A stretch of 37,470 nucleotides of DNA from Sediminibacterium magnilacihabitans (GTDB taxonomy: Bacteria > Bacteroidota > Bacteroidia > Chitinophagales > Chitinophagaceae). Shown one piece after another: positions 23,942 to 33,000 of the stretch. Location of the stretch: NCBI GenBank assembly GCA_002973575.1, contig PVEQ01000026.1, positions 1-37,470 on the forward strand. The letters run 5' to 3'. Position 1 is the first letter of the stretch; every line of letters begins with the position of its first letter. A program made the position numbers and the translations under genes. The notes under the pieces are model-generated. The model saw only the letters and a list, made by a program, of their open reading frames with translations, was not told the DNA's origin and made no database searches.

Positions 23942-24751
23942 TTATCCATTGGTGGAGAAGCCGGGATAAAGGGTCATGCCGCCATCACAGAAAACAGTGG
24001 TGCCGGTAATATAATCCGATTCGTCGCTTGCCAGCCAGGCGGCCAGTTTGCCAATGTCTTCCGGCTGACCGATGCGGTTATAGGGTATCAGTGTGAGTAG
24101 TTTGTTCAGCGCTTCGGGTGTTTCCCAGGCGGCGCGGTTGATGGGTGTTTGAATGGCGCCGGGGCCGATGCTGTTGACACGGATCTTTTTAGGCGCCAGC
24201 TCCTGTGCCATGCTTTTCATCAATAACATGATACCGCCTTTGGAGCTGGCATAGTTCACATGTCCGCCCCAGGGAATGACTTCATGCACGCTGCTCATGC
24301 AAATGATCTTACCGGCGGCAACACTTCTTTCGGGTACAATGCCCCTGCGTAAAAACTCGCGCACCGCCTCTCTTGCACAAAGGAACTGCCCGGTAAGGTT
24401 GATATCGATCACCAGTTGCCAATCGGCGAGCGACATATTTTCAAAAGGAGAATCTTTTTGCAAGCCTGCATTGTTCACCAATATATCGATGGTACCGAAT
24501 TCTTTGTACATAGCCTGGAACATAGCCTGTACCTGGTCTTCCTTGCTCACATCTGCCTGCAAAGCAATAGCCGTACCACCATTGTTTTTGATTTCTGTTA
24601 CAACAGCTTCAGCTGCTTCGGGATGGGTTACATAATTGACCACCACATTGGCGCCATCATTTGCCAATGCAATAGCCACGGCTTTACCGATACCGCTGTT
24701 GGCGCCTGTAACCAGGGCGGACTGACCTTTTAGTTTGGGATTGGGATTCAT
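23942..24751 (-). CDS. Short-chain dehydrogenase, glucose 1-dehydrogenase-like
   Basis: 269 residues, a classical SDR. The cofactor motif TGANSGIG is at about residues 15-22, NNAG follows, and the catalytic serine is in CMSSVHE with YASSK as the Tyr/Lys pair. The C-terminal FCDGGMTLYPGF is typical of glucose 1-dehydrogenase-type members. The likely reaction is NAD(P)-dependent oxidation of glucose or a similar sugar to the lactone. It sits between a sugar transporter (36 bases upstream) and a glycosidase (14 bases downstream), which supports a sugar substrate. The exact substrate cannot be read from the sequence. Confidence 0.88.
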   Translation of the reverse strand: MNPNPKLKGQSALVTGANSGIGKAVAIALANDGANVVVNYVTHPEAAEAVVTEIKNNGGTAIALQADVSKEDQVQAMFQAMYKEFGTIDILVNNAGLQKDSPFENMSLADWQLVIDINLTGQFLCAREAVREFLRRGIVPERSVAAGKIICMSSVHEVIPWGGHVNYASSKGGIMLLMKSMAQELAPKKIRVNSIGPGAIQTPINRAAWETPEALNKLLTLIPYNRIGQPEDIGKLAAWLASDESDYITGTTVFCDGGMTLYPGFSTNG

Positions 24752-24787
24752 GCGGAAGAATTAAGGTTCGATGATGCTGATGCTTGT

Positions 24788-25042
24788 TTAATGGTATTTG
24801 ATCTTATATACAAGAATGATCAACGCAAAAATCAATGTGACTCCATTGGCTGCAGTAACCGGAATGTTGGAAGTAAAAAGACCGAAGAGCAACCACAACA
24901 AAGTGCCAAAAGTGAACAAGCCATACATGGAAAGCGAGATACCCGAAGTGTCACGGGTCCTGATTGTTTTAATGGCCTGGGGAAGAAAAGAGACCGTGGT
25001 ACAAAAAGCCGCTGCAAGTCCCAATAGGGTTATCGGATTCAT
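24788..25042 (-). CDS. SemiSWEET sugar transporter
   Basis: 84 residues, three membrane helices, the half-size PQ-loop transporter. The PQ motif is in SFLPQAIKTIRTRDTSGIS, after the first helix, as in SemiSWEETs. The protein works as a dimer and lets sugars pass by facilitated diffusion. It is the first gene of the minus-strand operon with SDR, glycosidase, mntA, hepT and CLC genes. The start ATG at 25042 faces the plus-strand TA pair at 25171 across a 128-base divergent gap. Confidence 0.92.
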   Translation of the reverse strand: MNPITLLGLAAAFCTTVSFLPQAIKTIRTRDTSGISLSMYGLFTFGTLLWLLFGLFTSNIPVTAANGVTLIFALIILVYKIKYH

Positions 25043-25158
25043 CGCTGGTTTTCAGGGAAGATAGTGATTTGTTTGATTAGAATTTCTATTTTTCAAATTG
25101 TAAACCATTCTTTAATAGAGGGCAAATATTCTATTTCGTATCTTAGATTAAAACTTAT

Positions 25159-25166
25159 TAAATTTG
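25159..25166 (+). promoter_or_regulatory. -7 promoter element of the relBE/parDE-type pair
   Basis: TAAATTTG matches TAnnTTTG exactly and ends four bases before the antitoxin ATG at 25171. A good -33 box was not found. Confidence 0.4.
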
Positions 25167-25170
25167 GCAT

Positions 25171-25428
25171 ATGAACACCAGCAGTGCGGCAATACGGCAT
25201 AAATTATACGATTATATCCGCGTAGCGGATACTAAGAAGCTTCATGCCATTTATAACCTGCTTGAAGACGATATCGAACAAACAAACGAATGGTGGAGGG
25301 ATAAACAATTGGTAAAAGAACTTGACACCCGATACAATGCTTTGGAAGATGGGGCTGACAAAGGATTTACTACTCCCCAACTCATTGACAGCATAGATAA
25401 ACTTCGTGCAAAAAAATATGGCAGGTAA
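25171..25428 (+). CDS. Antitoxin of a RelE/ParE-type pair
   Basis: 85 residues, helical. It starts MNTSSAAIRHKLYDYIRVAD, has an acidic central part (NLLEDDIEQTNEWW) and a basic C-terminal end. It resembles the small addiction-module antitoxins that precede ParE-type toxins in Bacteroidota. Its stop (25426-25428) overlaps the toxin start at 25418 or 25406, so the two are coupled. The expected role is toxin binding and operon repression. Confidence 0.8.
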   Translation: MNTSSAAIRHKLYDYIRVADTKKLHAIYNLLEDDIEQTNEWWRDKQLVKELDTRYNALEDGADKGFTTPQLIDSIDKLRAKKYGR

Positions 25429-25726
25429 CCTGTCATATTTCATCATTTTTTCTTCCCGGGCTCAAAAAGAAATTGCATCCGCATGGGATTGGTATGAAGA
25501 AAGGCAACAAAGCCTGGGAGACCGATTTATTCAGGAAGTAGTTCGTAAAGCACAACTCATTGAACAAAATCCTGAAAGATATCCTACACGCTATAATTCA
25601 TATAAAGAAACAATATTATCAACATTCCCTTTCCTGATAATTTACCGTATCAATAAAAGAAAGAAATCAATAAGAATAGTATCTGTATTTCATACGTCCC
25701 TTCATCCTAAAAAGAAATATCGCTGA
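25406..25726 (+). CDS. RelE/ParE-family toxin
   Basis: 106 residues from 25406, or 102 from the ATG at 25418, which gives the more usual overlap with the antitoxin. The ParE/RelE fold is clear: SSRAQKEIASAWDWYEERQ, then FIQEVVRKAQLIEQNPERYP and the strand pair TFPFLIIYRINKRKKSIRIV, ending VFHTSLHPKKKYR. These toxins either cut mRNA on ribosomes or poison gyrase. It looks intact. Its 3' end overlaps by 20 bases the end of the truncated Mg2+ ATPase frame on the other strand. Confidence 0.85.
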   Translation: MQKNMAGNLSYFIIFSSRAQKEIASAWDWYEERQQSLGDRFIQEVVRKAQLIEQNPERYPTRYNSYKETILSTFPFLIIYRINKRKKSIRIVSVFHTSLHPKKKYR

Positions 25727-27332
25727 CCAGGAAACCATTCAGTTTGGTAGTTGTTTTTACACCACCAAAATTACACTTAATAACTTTCAATGCAATACCT
25801 GTATTGCGCAAGGCAGTGATGGATTCAACAATACCCTTCTTGGGCGGGTCGTACAATACAATGAACCCGAGGAATACCATGTCTTTTTCATCGTCTTTAC
25901 CGATACGGGTAGTGCCGGTAATATTTTTATAGCAAACCCCAATCACCCGGAAGCCATTGCCGCTTAATGCAGCAAACCGCTGTTTCAACTCATCCTTTAC
26001 TTCTTCTATCGTACACTGGCTGGCCCCTGCTCTTTCACAAAAGCTGCAAACCTGCAGGATATTGTCCACAGCTCCTTTGGTGATCAGGAGCTGCTGATCC
26101 CCGAAACTTACCGCTATACTCAGGCGCTTCCGTATGAAATCGTACGGCAGTTCATCGCATTTGCTGTAACCGGTAATATCCACGGCTTTTACCTGTCTTA
26201 TGGCATCGTCCATAGGATTGGAAAAACCGGTTTCAAAATAAGCATTGAGGTAAGCATACAGCCACGCTTTATCACTCCTGTTGCCGTTGAGATCGGTGAC
26301 CGATTCTATTTGTACCGCTCCTTCGGTAATGGTGCCCGTTTTATCGCTGCAAAGGATATCGATTTCTCCCAGGTTCTGAATGGCGCTTAATTTTTTTACG
26401 ATCACTTTTTTAGCGGCCATTCGTTTGGCTCCTGCAGACAGGGTGATGGTAGTAATAACGGGTAATAATTCCGGTGTTAGTCCTATGGCCAACGCAAGTG
26501 CAAAAAGAATGGAATCGATAAAGGGTTTGTGGAGAATGATATTGAAGATCAAAATGGCTCCCGTTGCAATGATGGTTAAGCGCATCAACAGGTACCCGAA
26601 TTTCATGATGCCTATTTCAAAAGCATTGACAGACATCTCGCTTTCGAGTGAGGAAGCTATTTTTCCCAACTCGGTATATTTGCCTGCATTGGCGGTCAAC
26701 ACAACCGCGCTGCCGCTGACCACACTGCTGCCTTTGAATACCGAATTGCCGACAGCACTTAGTGGAGCATCGGGCTTACAGGTGCCGCTGTTTTTTTCTA
26801 CAGGGAAAGCTTCTCCCGTTAAGATGGATTCATTTACATGGAGGTTGTTCGACTCAAGTATCAATGCATCGGAAGGGATCATACAGCCGGCGCTCAATAA
26901 CACAATATCTCCTGTTACCACTTCGTCTGCCGGGATATCTTCTTCTTTACCATCTCTCCGTACCCGCACTTTGCTGTGTACCAGTGCGCGCAGTTTTTCA
27001 ACGGCCCTGCCGGCATTCCGTTCCTGGAAAAAGCCGAATATGCCGGTTGACAATAATACGATGAGTACAATGATGCCGTCTGAGTATTCCTTCAGGATCA
27101 ACGAAAGAAAGACGGCAAAGATCAATAACAGGACCAGCGGGTTTTTGTATTGAGCCAGCAGCAGTTTTGCATCCCGGCGCCAGGGTTGCACAGTTTTGTT
27201 CGCTTTTCTTTGCCGGCTCAGGCGGGCATTCGCTTCATTTTCACTTAGACCAGGTAAACCGGATCCGGTTCTTTTAAAAAGTGTTTCCTGGTCAATACTC
27301 CAGAAATGTGCTATCAGATCTTCGTTCAGCAT
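25707..27332 (-). pseudogene. mgtA: C-terminally truncated Mg2+-importing P-type ATPase (MgtA-like)
   Basis: 541 residues where the family has about 850-900. Present: the N-terminal cytosolic part, the first membrane helices, the TGEAFPVEK loop of the actuator domain, the phosphorylation site CSDKTGTITEG, and the nucleotide-binding domain with ITKGAVDNIL. The frame follows the family to GIALKVI (about residue 518, 25779), where TGDN should come next. Instead there are 23 unrelated residues opening KCNFGGVKTTTKLNG and ending SDISF. The TGDN and GDGxND motifs and all C-terminal membrane helices are lost, so the pump cannot work. The break lies 50 bases from the end of the TA pair, which probably replaced the 3' part. 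Confidence 0.88.
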
Positions 27333-27367
27333 AGGCTTCTGTTACGATAACGGAACAGAGGTTGCTT

Positions 27368-27817
27368 TTATTGTTTTTCAAATCTCCCTGTTGCTTCCTG
27401 GATCCTGATACGGTACAAGACAGTTTTGACCCTTGTACTGTCATCCACTTTCGTTTTTGTTTCGTGTTCGTGCGGGTGAATGGTGCTGCTGGTGGACAAA
27501 GGAAATACGCGGTCGAAAAGAATTTCCCTTGCCTTTTTTGCTTCTGCCCCTTCCAGTTCTTCAAACTTTCCGTAAATGACCACGCTTTGCCAATTGCGCA
27601 TATCGGTTATCATGTCGACCTCGAAACAAACTTTCGGGTTCTTGCGAAGGATGTCCAGCTTTTTCCCTTCGCTTGTTTGTCCGTAAATAAAATCACCGTC
27701 GTACGCATAGGTTACAGGGGTAATATAGGGTTCTTTCCCGTTACTGCAGGCGAGCCTGCCGATTACCTGGCTATGCAGGATGTTTGTTATAGCCGCTTCT
27801 TTCAATTCACCTAACAT
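27368..27817 (-). CDS. Pyridoxamine 5'-phosphate oxidase-like flavin-binding protein (NimA-like)
   Basis: 149 residues with a split-barrel flavin-binding fold: IGRLACSNGKEPYITPVTYAYD, FIYGQTSEGKKLDIL, then VCFEVDMI and the WQSVVIYGKFEELEG strand. This is the Nim / PNPOx-like family, some members of which reduce nitroimidazoles; others bind FMN or heme with unknown roles. It lies 35 bases upstream of the truncated mgtA on the same strand, so both likely shared a transcript. Start at the ATG at 27817. The specific function is unknown. Confidence 0.85.
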   Translation of the reverse strand: MLGELKEAAITNILHSQVIGRLACSNGKEPYITPVTYAYDGDFIYGQTSEGKKLDILRKNPKVCFEVDMITDMRNWQSVVIYGKFEELEGAEAKKAREILFDRVFPLSTSSTIHPHEHETKTKVDDSTRVKTVLYRIRIQEATGRFEKQ

Positions 27818-28101
27818 GGGTTGCTGTTTTAAGATTGTGGTTCAAATGTACCCGCTGTCCGGCGCCCTTTTCATGACAACAATCAAATCAACTGGTGATG
27901 ATTGTCAAGGCCGCTGGCCTTAAAGTGTATTGACTGCTGCATAGCTGTATTATTATCATCGATAGTATAAAAATAATTATGTGTTTGATTGCCCTTTTAA
28001 ATTTAAACAATATTTAAGTGTAAAAAGGACATTTATTTATTCAAAACATTCATACATTAGCCTTACTGTTCGATTTGCCGTGATTGATATAAACGATTGC
28101 T

Positions 28102-28656
28102 TTGGAAAATTATTCATCATATTCGGATGATCAATTGCTTGCTTTGCTTTCAAATGAAGACCAGCAGGCATTTGAAATATTGTATGACAGATATTGGGAA
28201 GACCTTTACTTGCTCGCTTACCTTATGCTGCGAAACAAAGATGCCAGTAAGGATATTGTGCAGGAGGTTTTTATTTGGTTATGGGAGCACCGGTTGTCGC
28301 TACAAATTAAATCTCTCCGGGCTTATCTGAAAACAGCTGTTAAGTATAAAGTTGCCAACCACATCCGCTCAGGTAATATACGGGAAAGTGTTTTTCAAAA
28401 ACTGTCGGCTGTAAGCACTTCGTTGGACAATGCATCTGCTTTGGAAATGGTTGAAGTGAAGGAAATGCAGCACCATATACAGCAGGAGATCGAACAGCTG
28501 CCCGACAAATGCAGGCAAGTGTTCCTGCTCAGCAGGGAAGCTCACCTGAGCAATAAAGAGATTGCTCAAAGACTACAGATATCCGTTAAGACAGTGGAAA
28601 ATCAAATGACCATTGCCCTCCGGCGATTGCAGTATAAAAAAGCATTAATGGACTGA
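28102..28656 (+). CDS. ECF-type RNA polymerase sigma factor
   Basis: 184 residues from a TTG at 28102; an in-frame stop (TAA at 28090-28092) rules out an upstream start, and no ATG lies close by. Region 2 is seen in FEILYDRYWEDLYLLAYLML and DIVQEVFIWLWEHR. Region 4 is seen in LPDKCRQVFLLSREAHLSNK, with the SVKTVENQMTIALRRLQ helix-turn-helix. The Bacteroidota sigma-70 clade of this type partners with FecR-like anti-sigma factors to switch on SusC/SusD operons. The FecR gene follows. Between them is a strong intrinsic terminator (28674-28710). Confidence 0.92.
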   Translation: MENYSSYSDDQLLALLSNEDQQAFEILYDRYWEDLYLLAYLMLRNKDASKDIVQEVFIWLWEHRLSLQIKSLRAYLKTAVKYKVANHIRSGNIRESVFQKLSAVSTSLDNASALEMVEVKEMQHHIQQEIEQLPDKCRQVFLLSREAHLSNKEIAQRLQISVKTVENQMTIALRRLQYKKALMD

Positions 28657-28673
28657 GTGCCGACTATTTTTTT

Positions 28674-28710
28674 AAAAAAGCCATCTTCTGTTTAGGGGAT
28701 GGCTTTTTTT
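28674..28710 (+). terminator. Intrinsic terminator between sigma factor and fecR genes
   Basis: AAAAAAGCCATC and GATGGCTTTTTTT pair perfectly around a TTCTGTTTAGGG loop and end in a seven-T run. It lies 17 bases after the sigma stop and 25 bases before the likely fecR ATG, so fecR needs read-through or its own promoter. Confidence 0.85.
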
Positions 28711-28735
28711 CATGTGCCTTATAGAAAAAAGCGCA

Positions 28736-29878
28736 ATGACGAGGGAAGAGATCATCCGGTTAACCGAAAGAATCATTTCTGGGGAAGCTAGTGAAGAAGA
28801 GATACTATTGTACAACAGGCTGTACGATTCTTTTATCGCAAAGCAGGAAATACCCGACTCGTTTTTTGAAGAAAAACAAGCGCTTAAAGAAGCATTAAGG
28901 GCTTCCATCCGGGAAAAAACAGGGCTGCAATCGCCTGTTGTCAAAAACAGGTTGAACTGGCGCAGACTGGCGGCTGCGGCTGTATTCATTTTTACTGCCT
29001 CTTTATCGGTGTATTTCTTTCGGCATAAAAGCAATGTGCCTCAAATAGCAGCTATATCTCAAAAAGAACGCTTTAAAAATGATGTGGCTCCCGGCAAAGA
29101 GGGCGCTATTTTAACATTGGGCAACGGCAAAACAATATTGTTAGACGCCGCCGGAAACGGAAACATTGCCAGCCAGGGGGCTATTGCTGTTGTAAAGAAA
29201 AATGATATGGTTGTATACGAGGGGGTTGACCATGGGCCCGAAATCGTGTATAATACAATGTCAACACCCAGAAGACGCCAGTTCAGTCTTGTGTTATCCG
29301 ATGGCACCAAAGTATGGCTGAATGCGGCTTCCTCCATTACTTATCCAACAGCGTTCACCGGTAAAGAAAGAAAAGTTTCTGTTAGCGGTGAAGTATATTT
29401 TGAAGTGGCTCATCGTGATGACAATCCGTTTATTGTTGAGAAAGGCGATGTTACCGTAAAAGTGCTGGGCACTCATTTCAATGTTAATACATATCAGGAT
29501 GACCACGATATAAAGATCACACTATTGGAAGGCGCTGTGAGTGTAAACAACAAAACCACTTCGGCCCTCATCAAACCCGGACAACAAGCCAGGGTTGCAG
29601 ATGATCACAAAATAAAAGTGCTGAAGGATATCAATATGGAGGATGTAATGGCCTGGAAAAATGGGCTGTTTCATTTTGAAGGTACCCGTATAGAATCGCT
29701 GATGCAGCAATTGGCAAGATGGTATGATATTGAAGTGGTGTATTCTAAAAGAACCGATGAATTGTTTTATGCAGAAATTCCCCGCAATACCAATTTATCG
29801 GATGTTCTAAAAGCATTGGAACTAACAGGAAAAGTGAAGTTTGCCATAGATGGGAATAAAGTGATCGTAAACGTGTAA
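28736..29878 (+). CDS. FecR-type anti-sigma factor
   Basis: 380 residues from the ATG at 28736. An upstream ATG at 28712 lies directly behind the terminator T run and is less likely. Layout: a cytoplasmic N-terminus that holds the sigma factor, one membrane helix near residue 85 (RRLAAAAVFIFTASLSVYFF), then the periplasmic FecR domain (QFSLVLSDGTKVWLNAASSI, SGEVYFEVAH, VLGTHFNVNTY, VTLLEGAVSV-like strand). The end is DUF4974-like (ARWYDIEVVYSKRTDELF...LKALELTGKVKFAI). The signal from the SusC STN domain passes through FecR to release the sigma factor. Confidence 0.92.
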   Translation: MTREEIIRLTERIISGEASEEEILLYNRLYDSFIAKQEIPDSFFEEKQALKEALRASIREKTGLQSPVVKNRLNWRRLAAAAVFIFTASLSVYFFRHKSNVPQIAAISQKERFKNDVAPGKEGAILTLGNGKTILLDAAGNGNIASQGAIAVVKKNDMVVYEGVDHGPEIVYNTMSTPRRRQFSLVLSDGTKVWLNAASSITYPTAFTGKERKVSVSGEVYFEVAHRDDNPFIVEKGDVTVKVLGTHFNVNTYQDDHDIKITLLEGAVSVNNKTTSALIKPGQQARVADDHKIKVLKDINMEDVMAWKNGLFHFEGTRIESLMQQLARWYDIEVVYSKRTDELFYAEIPRNTNLSDVLKALELTGKVKFAIDGNKVIVNV

Positions 29879-29986
29879 AATATTTCCGAACCAATTAAGC
29901 CAAACGTATGAACCGGTCTCCCTGATTTTTATGAATGACTTATTAATTCAATTTCCATTGATTATTGGGAAATGCTGAAAATAAAA

Positions 29987-30013
29987 ACCGGAAATGTTAC
30001 GACCATTTCCGGT
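29987..30013 (+). promoter_or_regulatory. Ten-base-pair hairpin in the susC leader
   Basis: ACCGGAAATG and CATTTCCGGT are perfect reverse complements around a TTACGAC loop. It stands 68 bases before the SusC start codon and has no T run, so it is not a plain terminator. It may be an operator or an RNA element that controls the SusC/SusD genes. Confidence 0.5.
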
Positions 30014-30080
30014 GGTAATCAGGTTGACCAATACAAACCGCGACTAACGATTTATTTATTAACCTAATCAATTCAAAAGT

Positions 30081-33000
30081 ATGAATTTATTGGCTTGCCG
30101 CCATCTTTTCAGCATTAAAAGGAACAGATGGCTCAAAACACTGCTAATTATGAAGTTGACAGCTATCCTTTTAATTGCAGTTTCCGTCAGCGCTACCGCC
30201 GGTAGCTTTGGACAGAAAATCAATCTCTCTGAAAAAAATGCATCGCTTGGCAATATTTTTAAGGCGATAAAAAAACAAACGGGCTACACGTTTGTGTACA
30301 CAGAAAGTCTTTTAAAAAAAGCAGGCAAGGTAGACCTAAACGTGAAAGAAGCTTCTCTGGAAGAAGTGTTGAATACCTGTTTGAGGAATAAGCCACTGAT
30401 GTATTCCATTCTGAATAAAATTGTTATCATAAAAGATAAAGAAGAGCTTGCAGAAAACAATATTGTCAATGCACCACCACCTCCTCCACCTGTAGTTAAG
30501 ATATCCGGCAAAATTACCAATGAAAAAGGCGAGGCCCTGGCAGGCGCATCCATTCGTGAAAAAGGCGGTCGCCATTCTGCTGTTTCAAAAGAAGACGGAA
30601 GCTTTACCATCAGCATTTCAGGCAAGAAAGCGGTTTTGATCATTTCCTATATTGGCTATGTTACTTCGGAAATAGCAGTAACTGAAAATGTACCGGTAAC
30701 CGTTAGCCTGGTTCAGACAAACAACAACCTCAATGAGTTTATTGCGATTGGATATGGTACGCAAAAGAAAGTAAACCTCACGGGATCTGTTGGAACAGTT
30801 AATATGAGTGATATGGAAGACAGGCCTTTGACAAATGCCGGTTTAGCGCTGCAGGGAACCGTTTCAGGTGTATATGCCTTGCAAAGCTCTGGCAAACCCG
30901 GAGATGACGGTGCAGTGATTGATATACGTGGTGTGGGAACATTTGGCGACAACTCTCCGCTTGTACTCATCGATGGACTCCCCGGAAGTATCGGCGATGT
31001 GAATGCCAATGATATTCAATCGATATCCGTATTAAAAGATGCCGCGTCTTCTTCTATTTATGGTAACAGGGCTGCGAATGGCGTCATTCTGATTACTACC
31101 AAAAAGGGCGCTGTTGGAAAATTAAAAGTCAATTACAGCGCTTATTTTGGCGTACAAAGTCCAACCCGGCTGCCCGATGTTTTAAACTCAGTTGAATATG
31201 CTACTCTTCGCAATGAAGCTTCAGCAAACTCAGGAACCATTCCAAATTATACCGCTGCCGATATCGCTAAATATGCGGCGCACAACAATCCGATGTACCC
31301 TGATATCAACTATTTCAAAGTTTATTACGGTAATGCAAATATGCAAAGTCACCGTTTGAGCATTTCAGGGGGAAGTGAGCACGTGCAATATGCATTTATG
31401 CTGGGGCATCTGGATCAGGACGGTATATTGGTAGCTACGAATTATAAAAAGACCGATTTCCGTTCGAATGTTGATGCCTTCTTTTTAAAAGACAAAAGGT
31501 TAAGGGTATCTGCTAAACTGGCCGGTAACCTTGGGGTTAAAAGCGAGCCTACCAGTATGTGGAACGCTACCTGGTATGCCACGCTTTCACCTGTTTACCC
31601 CCTTAGAGATTCGGCAGGAAGGTATATGTCCGTCAACGGCGAATTAAACCCTTATGCAGAGATCATGGCGGGCAGTACAGCCATTACCAAACGATATAAT
31701 TTTAACGGACAGGTTGAAGCGGAATACAAGCTATTGAAAAATTTAAGCGCTCAAATTACGGGTGGCTATAACGTTACCTTATCGAATTATAATGGGTTCA
31801 ATGCAAACGTAGTATTGCAAAATAAAGATGGCAGTACTAAAACCGAAGCATCCGATTTATCTGTATCGAACGGAACGAATATCCAGACTTTGCTGACCGG
31901 TTTACTGAAGTACAATAAAACATTTGGACAGCACGATTTCAATATACTCGCAGGTTATTCGGAAGAAGAATTCACTTATGACTGGCAAAGCGGATACAGG
32001 AAAAATTTCGTGAACAATTCGCAAAGAGTGCTTAGTCTTGGTGATGCATCCACACAAACAAATAATGCAGGTAGTTATGACCTCGGTTTACGTTCGCTTT
32101 TTGGACGTTTAAATTATACATGGGGAGGAAAGTATTTATTTGAAGCCAATATCAGAAGAGACGGATCTTCCCGTTTTGCCAAAGGGCACCAGTGGGGAAC
32201 ATTCCCATCATTTTCCGGCGGATGGATCGTTTCAAGGGAAAATTTCATGAAAAAGGTTGACTGGATCAATTTCCTGAAACTCAGGGCTTCCTGGGGACAA
32301 TTAGGCAATCAAAACATCAGCACCTATTATAACGGAAGTGATATTTTATCATCGGGCCGTAACTATTCTTACGGCGGCACATTGTATTCCGGTGTGGCAG
32401 TAGCCTCACTGACCAATAAAGAATTGACCTGGGAAACGGCTCAGCAATTAAATATTGGGGTTGACGTGACGCTGAAACATGGGTTCGACCTGACCGTAGA
32501 TTTCTTTGATAAAAGAACGAAAAATCTGTTGCTATCAAGACCCATTCCGCTTACCATGGCCCTTTCGGCGCCCTATGTAAATGCCGGAGAAGTTCAGAAC
32601 AAAGGAATAGAAGCTTCTTTAAATTACCGGAAAACATTCTCCAACGGATTGAAATTACGTGCAGGTCTTAATGTATCACATATTGTCAACAAAATAACAA
32701 GGATGAATGCCCCGGAACAGCTTAACTCTCCCAAAGCGATTAAAGTTGGAGCTGCCATTAATTCATTCTACGGATATACAATGGATGGTATTTACCAGAT
32801 AGCTGATTTCACCTGGCAAAACAACAGCGACCCATCCATCCCTTATGTTAGTCGCGTGTATACGCTCAAACCTGGGGTTACAAAGGTTTCAAATTACAAC
32901 GCACAGCCCGGAGATATTAAGTTTAAAGACCTCAATGGAGATGGCGTTGTAGACATGAATAACGACAGGGCGATTATTGGAAAGCAATTCCCGGACATTA

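Noticed and set aside
27874..27907. FNR/CRP-like inverted repeat (TGACAA ... TTGTCA) upstream of the flavoprotein gene
   Set aside because: Arms are short, the spacer is far too long for a standard site, and the inner bases pair poorly.
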